From NCBI GenBank assembly GCA_040754815.1, contig JBFMBX010000003.1, forward strand, positions 310,001 to 374,000: DNA of 64,000 nt, written 5' to 3'. The first letter of the stretch is position 1. The number at the start of each line of letters is the position of its first letter. This stretch comes from Bellilinea sp040754815. GTDB lineage: Bacteria; Chloroflexota; Anaerolineae; Anaerolineales; Anaerolineaceae. Under the pieces are notes generated by a model, which did not search any database, was not told the origin of the DNA, and saw nothing but the letters and a program-made list of their open reading frames with translations. The translations under genes were made by a program, and so were the position numbers. Below are positions 43,235-51,721 of the stretch, in pieces.

Positions 43235-43714
43235 CTAACCTTCAAAATCCTCGGGTTTGGGAAGCCACTCGTCAATGTTACGAAGAATACGCGGTACAAG
43301 TGCATAACCCTTGACTTTTACACCGGGAATTGAAGGTAAAACTTTACCTAAAAAGTGACGCATTTCGGCATTGTCTTTAAAACGGGCTTCGATGGAAATG
43401 TCCTGAGTGCCCAATCCGTAAGCGAGGTAAGAGACTTCCTGCATGGACAGTAATTGTTGAATGGCGGTTTGTTCGTGTTCCAGCTGAACCTCCAAAAAAA
43501 TATCCACCGTGTTTACATAGCCAAATGCGTGAGGATCGAGGATGGAGGTTAATCGAACTGCGCCGGACTCAACCAGCCGGTCAATTCGATTGCGAATGGT
43601 ACGTTCATTGGCATTGAGCGTGCGGGCAATCTCAGATGCGGATTTGCGAGCATCTTTTCGCAATTCAAGGATAATTTGATAATCGAGTTGATCAAAGGAA
43701 ATTGGTCTGGTCAT
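43235..43714 (-). CDS. Lrp/AsnC-family regulator, probable controller of the agmatine genes
   Basis: About 159 residues. The N-terminal AsnC helix-turn-helix reads LDYQIILELRKDARKSASEIARTLNANERTIRNRIDRLVESGAVR. The C-terminal RAM ligand domain follows, with YVNTVDIFLEVQL, VSYLAYGLGTQDISIEARF and a final IPGVKVKGYALVPRIL. Members bind amino acids or polyamine-related ligands and regulate neighbouring operons. ATG 43714 was chosen because the family starts about six residues before the HTH; a longer frame upstream lacks similarity. An inverted repeat lies directly before the ATG. Confidence 0.9.
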   Translation of the reverse strand: MTRPISFDQLDYQIILELRKDARKSASEIARTLNANERTIRNRIDRLVESGAVRLTSILDPHAFGYVNTVDIFLEVQLEHEQTAIQQLLSMQEVSYLAYGLGTQDISIEARFKDNAEMRHFLGKVLPSIPGVKVKGYALVPRILRNIDEWLPKPEDFEG

Positions 43715-43717
43715 GAG

Positions 43718-43737
43718 ATATTCCGAAACGGAAATAT
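43718..43737 (-). promoter_or_regulatory. Inverted repeat directly upstream of the Lrp-family start
   Basis: ATATTCCG (43718-43725) and CGGAAATAT (43729-43737) face each other across three bases, ending three bases before the start codon. It could be an autoregulatory operator or an mRNA hairpin that limits translation. Confidence 0.45.
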
Positions 43738-43936
43738 AAATTACCGAATTGGCAACATAATTATAGCAAAAATTTGTCTTAATTTCAATACCCATCCCTG
43801 TGATTAAGCACAATATCATAAGTTTTTGTGACACTTGTAAAATAACAAGGCGGCAGAAATTATCTATTTACATAATAGACCGGTGTTCCGACATGCCAAT
43901 GGTTGTGTGTTACAATTTTTTTTACTTTTTACACTT

Positions 43937-45688
43937 ATGAATACTGAATTTACCCTTCAAAATTTATCCTCAACCGACCGCCGTGGACCGGTGCGGTGGA
44001 TTATTTCACACCTTAAATCTCAGTGGTGGCTGGTTATTATTGCTGTGGCTGGCGCGATAGGCAATGCTGGCCTGGCTGGTGTGGTGCCGGTCATGATCGG
44101 GCAGGCGGTGAATCTGGTGAGTGGTGGTGCCTTTGACCGAAACCGCCTGTTGCAAATCGTTTTCATCATTGTCATATCCCAAACGGTTCGTGGTGTGTTG
44201 CAGTTTGCCCGTAATTTTGGATTTGAGGTGATTGCCCAACGGATTGAACGCAAAATACGAGAGGAGTTATATGTATCTCTTCTGGGAAAAAGCATGACTT
44301 TTCATAATCTGCAACCGGTTGGTGATACGATGGCTCGCGCAACCAACGATGTGCGGGAGGTTAATTTTTTATTTTCACCGGGGGTTAATCTGGTGGTTGG
44401 TTCATTAATCTTTATCTTCGTGCCAATCTTTGTAGCCCCTCGTTATCATCCTTCGTTAGTGCTGGTTCCGCTCTTATTTGTAATTATCTATTTTGTTTTG
44501 TTGAAATTTTACTTGAAGGAACTCGAGCCGGTCACCGATGAAGTGCGCCACTCGTTTGGCATTTTGAACACCCGCTTAAACGAAGCATTGGATGGCATAG
44601 AAGTTGTTAAGGGCGCCGCGCAAGAAGAGGGGGAGGTGGTGCTTTTCGGAAAAAATGTTGATCGTTATCGAAAGGCTGCTGTTCGCCAGGGTGATATTGA
44701 AGCGCGGTTCTTACCGGCTTTGTTGCTGGCTCTGGCTATGGCGGGTGGTCTTCTCCATGCGCTGAGCCTTTTTCAACGCGGATTGATCGACACCGGCGAT
44801 GTTGTTGCCTATTTTGGGCTTCTGGTCATGCTCTCGTTTCCAACATTCGTCTCCATATTTGCCTATTCTCGTATCTCGTTGGGACTGGCTGGGGCGCGCC
44901 GGATTCTTGAGTTGATGAATCGTGAAAACAACCTTGACCAAAACGAAAAAGGGTATCAGGGGAAAATGCAGGGGGCGGTGGAGTTTAAGGATGTTTGTTT
45001 TGCGTATCAAAATGATGAACCAGTTTTGAAAAATATATCTTTTCGGGTAGAACCGGGGCAAACTGTTGCCATTGTTGGACAGACCGGCAGCGGCAAGACC
45101 ACACTTGTCAAATTGATTAATCGCATCTACGATGTGAATGGTGGTGAAGTGCGGGTAGATAATGTGAATGTACGAGATTGGAATCTTGAGGCACTGCGTC
45201 GGCAGATTTCCATTATTGAACAGGACATTTTTTTGTTTTCACAATCCATTGCAGACAATATTGCCTTTGGTAAACCTGATGCGAGCCGAGAGGAAATTAT
45301 AGAAGCCGCAGTTGCGGCTCAGGCTGATGAATTCATACGTTCTTTTGAAAAAGGATATGACACAATCATTGGCGAGCGAGGTGTTACTCTTTCAGGCGGG
45401 CAACAGCAGCGTTTAGCATTAGCGCGTGCCTTTTTAACCCAACCAAGTATTCTGATACTGGATGATTCAACCAGCGCAATCGATTCGGCAACCGAGGACA
45501 GGATTCAAAGGGCAATTTATGCTGCCGCCCGAGGAAGGACAACCTTTATCATTACCCACCGCCTTTCACAAATTCGCTGGGCAGATGTGATTTTAGTTTT
45601 ACGCAAAGGTGAACTGGTTGCTTCTGGTAGTCACGACGAACTGATGAAGAGCAGTGAAGCCTATCGTGATATCTTTCAGGAATTGTGA
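43937..45688 (+). CDS. ABC exporter half-transporter, subunit with degenerate Walker B
   Basis: About 583 residues: six membrane segments (about 20-305) and an ABC ATPase (about 340-580). Walker A is GQTGSGKTT and the signature LSGGQQQR is canonical. Walker B reads LILDDST, with Asp where the catalytic Glu should be; the H-loop ITHRL is intact. In heterodimeric exporters such as TM287/288 one subunit carries exactly this change. The partner gene follows. ATG 43937 was chosen; a longer frame lacks family similarity. TACAAT at 43911 with a very short leader is a possible promoter. The exported substrate is unknown. Confidence 0.9.
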   Translation: MNTEFTLQNLSSTDRRGPVRWIISHLKSQWWLVIIAVAGAIGNAGLAGVVPVMIGQAVNLVSGGAFDRNRLLQIVFIIVISQTVRGVLQFARNFGFEVIAQRIERKIREELYVSLLGKSMTFHNLQPVGDTMARATNDVREVNFLFSPGVNLVVGSLIFIFVPIFVAPRYHPSLVLVPLLFVIIYFVLLKFYLKELEPVTDEVRHSFGILNTRLNEALDGIEVVKGAAQEEGEVVLFGKNVDRYRKAAVRQGDIEARFLPALLLALAMAGGLLHALSLFQRGLIDTGDVVAYFGLLVMLSFPTFVSIFAYSRISLGLAGARRILELMNRENNLDQNEKGYQGKMQGAVEFKDVCFAYQNDEPVLKNISFRVEPGQTVAIVGQTGSGKTTLVKLINRIYDVNGGEVRVDNVNVRDWNLEALRRQISIIEQDIFLFSQSIADNIAFGKPDASREEIIEAAVAAQADEFIRSFEKGYDTIIGERGVTLSGGQQQRLALARAFLTQPSILILDDSTSAIDSATEDRIQRAIYAAARGRTTFIITHRLSQIRWADVILVLRKGELVASGSHDELMKSSEAYRDIFQEL

Positions 45689-45711
45689 TTGCAGTCCAGG
45701 AGTGTTTTCAT

Positions 45712-47553
45712 ATGGGATTTTTTGCCGGTTTGGATGCCGAAAAATATGACCGAAAATACAAAGACCGGGAGTTGATCCGGCGAATTTTGTTGTATTTTCG
45801 TCCCCATTATTCACGTTTGATAATGGTGGGAATACTGGTTTTAGTCGTTTCTGGGTCGGGAGCTTTACTTCCTATTCTGGTTTCAAGAGGGATTGATTTT
45901 CTCAAAGATGAATTGACACCGGTTAATGTATTACTTATTCCCTTTGCAGTTATGCTGACCGGCGTGATTGCATGGCTGGCAAACTGGCAGGCACGGCGTC
46001 TGGTTGTTCGGTCGGTAGCCGATGTGGTTGCCCGCCTTGCCAATGAGGCATTTGCCTCAGCAGCGGAACACGACCTGTCTTTTTATGATCAGTTTTCTTC
46101 GGGAAAAATTGCATCTCGGATTACCAGTGATACGCAGGACTTTGGTCAACTGGTAATTTTGATAACGGATCTTGTTTCGCAGGTAGTTGAATCGGTGATT
46201 CTTGCCATTGTTTTGATTAACATTGAACCGCGTTTATCTTTGACCTTATTTGTGATTGTACCGGTCATTAGTTTGCTGGCCGCCAGTTTTCGCAGTCTAG
46301 CCCGTAAAGTAACACGCGCCGGCATGAGGGCTATGGCGAATGTCAATCAAACCATTAAAGAAACCGTTTCGGGAATTGCAGTAGCAAAAAATTTCCGCCA
46401 GGAAAAGCGGATATTTGAGATTTTCGACCAGTCCAACCGTTTATCCTATCAAGTCAATGTTCGGCGTGGTCTGGTGTTATCAATGGTGTTTCCGATTATG
46501 AATACAGTCGGTGGTTGGATGACGTCTTTACTTGTGTATTTGGGTGGTATAAGCGCTGTTCAAGGAGCAGTGACGGTTGGGGCATGGTATCTCTTTTTAT
46601 TGAGTCTGGATCGTTTCATGTTCCCGGTCATGAACCTATCCTCTTTCTGGACTCAAGTTCAAAATGGTCTATCGGCTGCGGAGCGTGTTTTTGCTCTGAT
46701 TGATGCCGATCCCAGTGTGGTACAGACGGGAAGCATCAAAGCTCCGCAATTGAAGGGCCGGATTGAGTTCAGACATGTGGATTTTCATTATAAAGATAAT
46801 GAAGCGGTTTTAGAGGATTTCAATTTGCATATTCAACCAGGCGAGTCGGTTGCACTGGTTGGTCATACCGGGGCGGGAAAGTCATCGATTGTTAAATTAA
46901 TCGCCCGTTTTTATGAATTTCAACGGGGTGAAATTTTAATTGATGGTATGGATATTCGCAGTTTCGATTTGGGGAGTTATCGCTGTCAATTGGGAATTGT
47001 TTCTCAAGTACCATTCCTTTTTTCCGGAACGATTCTTGAAAATATTCAATATTCCTGCAAAGGGGCCAGTGAGAAAGAGATTGAGAGATTGGCATATCAG
47101 ATTGGTAACGGCGAATGGCTTGAATCGCTGCCGGATGGATTAATGACCCAGGTGGGGGAGCGCGGTAGCAGACTTTCGATGGGACAGCGTCAGCTGGTTT
47201 CTTTGATGAGGGTGCTGGTTCAGAAACCGGCTATATTTATGCTGGACGAAGCGACGGCGAGTATTGATCCATTTACCGAGCGGCAAATTCAACAAGCATT
47301 GGGGATGGTGCTTGCGCAATCAACCAGCATTTTAATTGCCCACCGACTCTCAACGGTCAAAGCGGCGGATCGAATCATCGTACTCGATCATGGAAAAATT
47401 ATCGAAGAGGGCAATCACCAACAATTAATGGAGAAGGGAGGTCATTACGCAGAATTATATAATACCTACTTCCGTCATCAGTCGCTGTCTTATATTGAAC
47501 AATCTGGAATGATGAAAGAACAAGCAAAGATTGAGATTACGAGGTTGCAATGA
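45712..47553 (+). CDS. ABC exporter half-transporter, partner subunit with consensus Walker B
   Basis: About 613 residues: six membrane segments and an ABC ATPase. Walker A is GHTGAGKSS, Walker B is FMLDEAT with the catalytic Glu, and the H-loop is IAHRL. The signature is altered to LSMGQRQ. With the upstream subunit this gives one consensus ATP site (this Walker B, the partner LSGGQ) and one degenerate site, the normal arrangement of heterodimeric exporters. AGGAG nine bases before ATG 45712 supports that start over a GTG overlapping the upstream stop. A C-terminal tail of about 30 residues is polar. Confidence 0.9.
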   Translation: MGFFAGLDAEKYDRKYKDRELIRRILLYFRPHYSRLIMVGILVLVVSGSGALLPILVSRGIDFLKDELTPVNVLLIPFAVMLTGVIAWLANWQARRLVVRSVADVVARLANEAFASAAEHDLSFYDQFSSGKIASRITSDTQDFGQLVILITDLVSQVVESVILAIVLINIEPRLSLTLFVIVPVISLLAASFRSLARKVTRAGMRAMANVNQTIKETVSGIAVAKNFRQEKRIFEIFDQSNRLSYQVNVRRGLVLSMVFPIMNTVGGWMTSLLVYLGGISAVQGAVTVGAWYLFLLSLDRFMFPVMNLSSFWTQVQNGLSAAERVFALIDADPSVVQTGSIKAPQLKGRIEFRHVDFHYKDNEAVLEDFNLHIQPGESVALVGHTGAGKSSIVKLIARFYEFQRGEILIDGMDIRSFDLGSYRCQLGIVSQVPFLFSGTILENIQYSCKGASEKEIERLAYQIGNGEWLESLPDGLMTQVGERGSRLSMGQRQLVSLMRVLVQKPAIFMLDEATASIDPFTERQIQQALGMVLAQSTSILIAHRLSTVKAADRIIVLDHGKIIEEGNHQQLMEKGGHYAELYNTYFRHQSLSYIEQSGMMKEQAKIEITRLQ

Positions 47554-48029
47554 TTTATCGATTGTTGTCTATTTTTAACCGTATCGATCCGTTGATAACC
47601 GGTTTCATGGTGCGATATTCCATAATCTTTTTGCGAATCAGTCTGGGGATCAACTTTTTCTGGTTTGGAATATTAAAGTTTTTTCCGGGTTTAAGTCCTG
47701 CTCAAGGACTTGCAGCAAAAACTATTGAAGTTCTTTCTTTTGGGCTTATTGGCAGCGAGATTTCGGTACCAATTCTGGCATTATGGGAGTGCCTGATTGG
47801 GTTGGGGTTAATCAGTGGCAAGTTTTTAAGGCTCACCTTGTTCTTGCTTTTCCTGCAAATGGCAGGGACAATGACACCGCTGGTATTATTTCCTGCTGAA
47901 ACGTTTGTTCGATTCCCGTACGCTCCCACGTTAGAAGGTCAGTATATCATCAAGAATCTGGTCTTAATTTCGGCAGGGCTGGTTGTGGGTGCAACCGTGC
48001 GCGGCGGCCGAATTGTGGAAAAAATTTGA
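47550..48029 (+). CDS. DoxX-like membrane protein
   Basis: 159 residues with four membrane segments. SIIFLRISLGINFFWFGILKFFPG and ALWECLIGLGLISGKFLRLTLFLLFLQMAGT resemble the DoxX/DUF417 group. Members have been linked to redox homeostasis or quinone-dependent oxidation, but the activity of this type is not settled. Its ATG overlaps the stop of the ABC exporter gene (ATGA), so it is translationally coupled and probably belongs to the exporter function. Confidence 0.75.
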   Translation: MIYRLLSIFNRIDPLITGFMVRYSIIFLRISLGINFFWFGILKFFPGLSPAQGLAAKTIEVLSFGLIGSEISVPILALWECLIGLGLISGKFLRLTLFLLFLQMAGTMTPLVLFPAETFVRFPYAPTLEGQYIIKNLVLISAGLVVGATVRGGRIVEKI

Positions 48030-48090
48030 GCAGGATTTCCCGATGAGTAATTGATTAATTCAAAGTTCTGAATTTGAGGGAGTGGTCAAA

Positions 48091-49218
48091 TCATAAGCCG
48101 CTGAAACTTTCTATATCCTTCCAGCCGGTAGTCACATATGTGGTCAGTTCGCTGACACTCAGGTCTTTAATTCCTAATTTATCTAACGTTCTGCCCCGCC
48201 GCCAGTAATCGGTACGATGAATAATGCATGCCAGACGAATTACGCTGTTGATTCCATTTACCGAAACGCCGTAACGTTCCCCGAGAGAGGCTATCGGTAC
48301 CAGACTCATGGGTACATCTTCAAAAATATAGCGATGGTTAAGGGTGGCAGGTGCTTTGATGCCGTAATATCCGGTCTGATTGTGGATGCGCTCATGCAGC
48401 GTTTCACCCGTTACATTGTATGCTAATTCAAGCCATTCAAGGGCGGTGCGCGCACGAATACCCAATGCAGAAGCAACCGTTACCCTTTCGCGATCAAGAA
48501 TTTCAAGGACTCGGGCAACTGAAGGTGTAACCCCGTCAATGTAAAATTCAAAATCTCCGTGTGTGGCTTCAATCCAACCGGCATTGAGAATGGTTAAGGC
48601 GGGATGAAAAATTGCACCCATATTGTTTAAACCGGTATGCAGTACATTCACCCCGTCAATATATTGGGGATATGCAACTCGAATCTGTTCCAGCACTAAA
48701 GGGGTCTTTACGGCTGGCAGGGCTGCTAATGGCACCGCTTCTTTTATGCGGAAGATGCGTGCCTGGGCCGGACCATCCGCTCGACTGGCGTAAATGAAGG
48801 TTTCTGCTTCGGCGACGTTTACATCCAAATTACAACCGCTGCGCCGGAGAATAACATCGAACTCAATGGCACCAAGGGTTCTACCGGGATGAAGGATGAT
48901 GGTTTGACCTTCTCTTAAATGGCAGGCCATCTTTTGGGCTATTTCGGCGTGAGCAGATGAAGGCAATACCACCATAATCACCTGTGCATCTTTAATGGCT
49001 GCGGCAATATCATCGGTAACCAGTTTTATTCTGCCAAAGCCGCGTGGACCGCCTTCATAACTTTCCAAATCAATGCCGCCTCTTTTTGCTATTATTTCAA
49101 TATGGGCATAGGTTCGATTATACAAAGTTACATCAAACCCCATCAAAGCCAGGTGGGCAGCCATTGCTTTTCCACCATTCCCCGCCCCAATCACTGCAAA
49201 GCGTGAAATCTCAGTCAT
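48091..49218 (-). CDS. NAD/NADP opine-dehydrogenase-like protein
   Basis: 375 residues. A Rossmann motif AVIGAGNGGKAMAAHLALMGFDVTLYNR opens the protein. The all-helical C-terminal half has LHTGLNNMGAIFHPALTILNAG and a catalytic-type histidine in that segment, as in the octopine/nopaline dehydrogenase family. Such enzymes reductively join an amino acid to a keto acid or run the reverse reaction. The substrate here is unknown. ATGA overlap with the B12-binding protein gene makes it the second gene of a coupled pair, an association that suggests a shared amino acid pathway. Confidence 0.85.
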   Translation of the reverse strand: MTEISRFAVIGAGNGGKAMAAHLALMGFDVTLYNRTYAHIEIIAKRGGIDLESYEGGPRGFGRIKLVTDDIAAAIKDAQVIMVVLPSSAHAEIAQKMACHLREGQTIILHPGRTLGAIEFDVILRRSGCNLDVNVAEAETFIYASRADGPAQARIFRIKEAVPLAALPAVKTPLVLEQIRVAYPQYIDGVNVLHTGLNNMGAIFHPALTILNAGWIEATHGDFEFYIDGVTPSVARVLEILDRERVTVASALGIRARTALEWLELAYNVTGETLHERIHNQTGYYGIKAPATLNHRYIFEDVPMSLVPIASLGERYGVSVNGINSVIRLACIIHRTDYWRRGRTLDKLGIKDLSVSELTTYVTTGWKDIESFSGL

Positions 49219-50864
49219 TTTCTTTCAATCCCTCCCGATGTGAAAATTTTTTCCAGACGCTGAAGTTCAGAAATGGGTTTCCCTGCATCATCAACAGCCA
49301 AACAAGCGCCCCCGATAATGCGGGTTTTGATTTGACCTTTACCAAAGCGATTATTTTTTAATTGGGGGGCATCCAGGATTCCGGATGTGACAGCCAATGC
49401 CAATCCTTCCGGATCGGTGAAGGCATCCCTTTCAGGATATTTGGACAATTTTTGTATGGCACTTAATGTTACTTTTGCTTCCGAAATTAATTGTTCTTTG
49501 CGCTTAATGATGGCTGGATCATAAAGCATGACGGGTTGACCGGCCATGGCATTTTCAATAGCCCGACGAGCCATTCTTGCAGCTTCGATCACATCCTCGG
49601 CGGTGGCGGCATGATCTGCTTCGGTATGACCAACAATATGAACAATATCTGGTTTAAGAGCCATTTGCAAATAAATGCTGGCGGCTAAATGAGCACGGGC
49701 AGCTGATTGTTCCAGCGGATAAGAAAGCAGGCCGGTTCTGGTTTGTAACCAGATACGGAAATCGGGACCGGCGAGAGGTTTAATCATCTCGATGATCGCC
49801 AGCATTTTGGCGAGATCCATGGCATCGGAAGTGCCGGCTGGGCTGTTAAACATCAATTGGGCAATATAATCCTTTACGCCAAATGCCTTCGCGTTATAAG
49901 CGGAAAGAAAGGCTGAGACTACAAAAATTACATCGGGGGCATCGCGCATTCCCCAATGATGCGGCTCATTCAACTCCACGGGAACATTCCTCTCGCCGTA
50001 CCATGCCATGACCTTCTGATGTTCGCGGATTGATCCTGCCAGATCCCAAGGTCCTCGTCCATCCATTTGATTAAACCAGAACAATGGAATGGCGCACCAG
50101 GCATTATTGATGGTATCCATATACAATTCGGCAAGGCGGATAAAATCATCCGTGCCGGAGTATGTTCTCAAAAGCGGGTAATTTCCGGTTCGACTGGCTT
50201 CGTAAAGCAATCGGTAATCATCTGCAGATCGAACCGGCACACCACCCGCGCCTTTACGCCGCGGGTTCTGTCTTTCGGGATGAAAAAAGTTCTCTTGAGC
50301 ATCCTGGTCAATTCCTAATGAAATCACATCAATTACGCGTGCTTCAGCAATTTCCTGTATGCCTTTCTTTGTTTCTTCGAGATCCGGTAAGCCGAAATGA
50401 TGACGTAAAAGGGGATAGGGGGCTTTCCATAAGCGTCGCTCAACCATAGTCTGTGGATATGAGGAGGCATCAGCAGAATATTCTGAATCTCCGCGCAGGT
50501 AGGTCAGGGTTTCTTCAGTCAATTCAGAACCATCAAAGACCCTTTCAAAGAAGCCTAATTTTCGAGCTCGATCTGCCACGGGTGGTGTTCCTGCAAACGC
50601 AAAGCGAACCCCCTTCGATTTCAATTCATCGGCGGCTTCGGCAAACTCACCCAACAACCTTTCACCGGATTCAGCCGTCAAACGGTAGGACACCCCAACC
50701 AAATCTGCTTTTTCATCAATCGCGGCCTGTATAAAATCTTTGACAGACACTGCCGGGCCAAGAAAAACCGTCCGCCAGCCTGCCATTTCTGCCAGTTTCA
50801 AAAAATTACTGACGCCGGCGACGTGAACACATTCGCCCAATGCACCGGCAACAACCGTTTTCAT
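49215..50864 (-). CDS. Cobalamin-binding, mutase-like protein
   Basis: 549 residues. The N-terminal 120 residues resemble a B12-binding Rossmann domain: VVAGALGECVHVAGVSNFLKLAEMAGW, with the cobalamin-type HxxG but Cys instead of Asp two residues before it, then DLVGVSYRLTAESG and FAFAGTPPV. The rest, about 150-540, looks like a TIM-barrel mutase or aminomutase-type domain with FRIWLQTRTGLLSYPLEQSAARAHLA and HTEADHA. I cannot name the reaction. CGGAGG precedes the ATG. It is translationally coupled to the opine-dehydrogenase-like gene. A rearrangement of an amino acid before or after opine chemistry is only an inference. Confidence 0.65.
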   Translation of the reverse strand: MKTVVAGALGECVHVAGVSNFLKLAEMAGWRTVFLGPAVSVKDFIQAAIDEKADLVGVSYRLTAESGERLLGEFAEAADELKSKGVRFAFAGTPPVADRARKLGFFERVFDGSELTEETLTYLRGDSEYSADASSYPQTMVERRLWKAPYPLLRHHFGLPDLEETKKGIQEIAEARVIDVISLGIDQDAQENFFHPERQNPRRKGAGGVPVRSADDYRLLYEASRTGNYPLLRTYSGTDDFIRLAELYMDTINNAWCAIPLFWFNQMDGRGPWDLAGSIREHQKVMAWYGERNVPVELNEPHHWGMRDAPDVIFVVSAFLSAYNAKAFGVKDYIAQLMFNSPAGTSDAMDLAKMLAIIEMIKPLAGPDFRIWLQTRTGLLSYPLEQSAARAHLAASIYLQMALKPDIVHIVGHTEADHAATAEDVIEAARMARRAIENAMAGQPVMLYDPAIIKRKEQLISEAKVTLSAIQKLSKYPERDAFTDPEGLALAVTSGILDAPQLKNNRFGKGQIKTRIIGGACLAVDDAGKPISELQRLEKIFTSGGIERK

Positions 50865-51088
50865 AAGAACCTCCGTTTTTTTTTACACAAAACACGTTCG
50901 AAAAGCTTTCATCTCATCCACCATTAAAGACCTACGAATGTGCAGGTGGGTGATGGCGAGTTTTTAATAACGCCATAATGCAGTTTCTGAAAATTCATTA
51001 TAACGGAAAAATCTTTAAATTTATGCAACCAAACTGCAAATTGATCATCTAATACCATGGCTAAACTTATTATCTGGAGCAGTGAACC

Positions 51089-51346
51089 ATGAGTGGAACA
51101 ACTATGAATTATCCCAGAGTGATCATCTTTACTACACCGACCTGTACCTATTGTAATATGACAAAAAAATACCTGCGTGAAAAGGGTGTTCGGTTCAAGG
51201 AGGTGGATGTCAGTCGCGATTCGGCAGCTGCACGAGACATGGTGAGAAGATCGGGACAAATGGGGGTGCCGGTGCTGGATATTGGAGGAAAAATCGTGGT
51301 CGGATTTGACCGATCTAAAATTAATCAATATTTAGGCATTAAATAA
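51089..51346 (+). CDS. Glutaredoxin-like thiol redox protein
   Basis: 85 residues with a thioredoxin fold: VIIFTTPTCTYCNMTKKYLREKGV, cis-Pro in MGVPVLDI and GFDRSKINQYL at the end. The CTYC active site and short length suit NrdH or the glutaredoxin-like group. It reduces disulfides in the cytosol, possibly for ribonucleotide reductase or stress repair. GGAG lies ten bases before the ATG. groES begins fifteen bases after its stop, so the two are cotranscribed. Confidence 0.88.
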   Translation: MSGTTMNYPRVIIFTTPTCTYCNMTKKYLREKGVRFKEVDVSRDSAAARDMVRRSGQMGVPVLDIGGKIVVGFDRSKINQYLGIK

Positions 51347-51360
51347 TTGTGGAGGTAAAT

Positions 51361-51636
51361 ATGTCAGAAATCAAAATTCAACCGATGGGTGCCCGCATTC
51401 TCGTTAAACCGCTGGAGCAAGAATCCAAAACTGCCACAGGTTTGTATATTCCAGAAACTGCCAAAGAGAAACCTCAAACCGGTATTGTTATGGCGGTTGG
51501 AGATGAGGAGGAGATCAAGCTCAGAGTCAATGATAAAGTGTTATTTGCAAAGTACAGCGGAACTGAAATAAAAATTGGCAATGAGGATTATCTCATTATG
51601 GAATGTGGGGATGTTTTAGCTAAGGTTTTGGATTAA
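51361..51636 (+). CDS. groES: Co-chaperonin GroES
   Basis: 91 residues. IKIQPMGARILVKPLEQESKTATGLYIPETAKEKPQTGIVMAVG is the GroES strand and mobile loop, and VLFAKYSGTEIKIGNEDYLIMECGDVLAKV closes the barrel. It caps GroEL during ATP-driven protein folding. The start is ATG 51361 with GGAGG five bases upstream. No groEL gene follows, and no CIRCE element is visible upstream. The gene shares a transcript with a glutaredoxin, so this may be a second or oxidative-stress copy. Confidence 0.95.
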   Translation: MSEIKIQPMGARILVKPLEQESKTATGLYIPETAKEKPQTGIVMAVGDEEEIKLRVNDKVLFAKYSGTEIKIGNEDYLIMECGDVLAKVLD

Positions 51637-51663
51637 ATTTTTGATTCTTGTTTAAATTGAATT

Positions 51664-51690
51664 GGGCTGTCTGAAATAATCAGGCAGCCC
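51664..51690 (+). terminator. Weak hairpin after groES
   Basis: GGGCTGTCTGA (51664-51674) pairs with TCAGGCAGCCC (51680-51690) with one G-U wobble. No T-run follows, so termination is doubtful. Confidence 0.45.
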
Positions 51691-51707
51691 ATTATGAGTT
51701 TATGGCC

Positions 51708-51721
51708 TATAATTAAGGTCA
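51708..51721 (+). promoter_or_regulatory. Possible -10 element for a leaderless acetyltransferase transcript
   Basis: TATAAT at 51708-51713 is seven bases before ATG 51721, which would place transcription start at or beside the start codon. No good -35 is visible. Inference. Confidence 0.3.

Noticed and set aside
50924..51328. Minus-strand 134-codon frame over the glutaredoxin region
   Set aside because: Antisense to a clear glutaredoxin and without any motif of its own.
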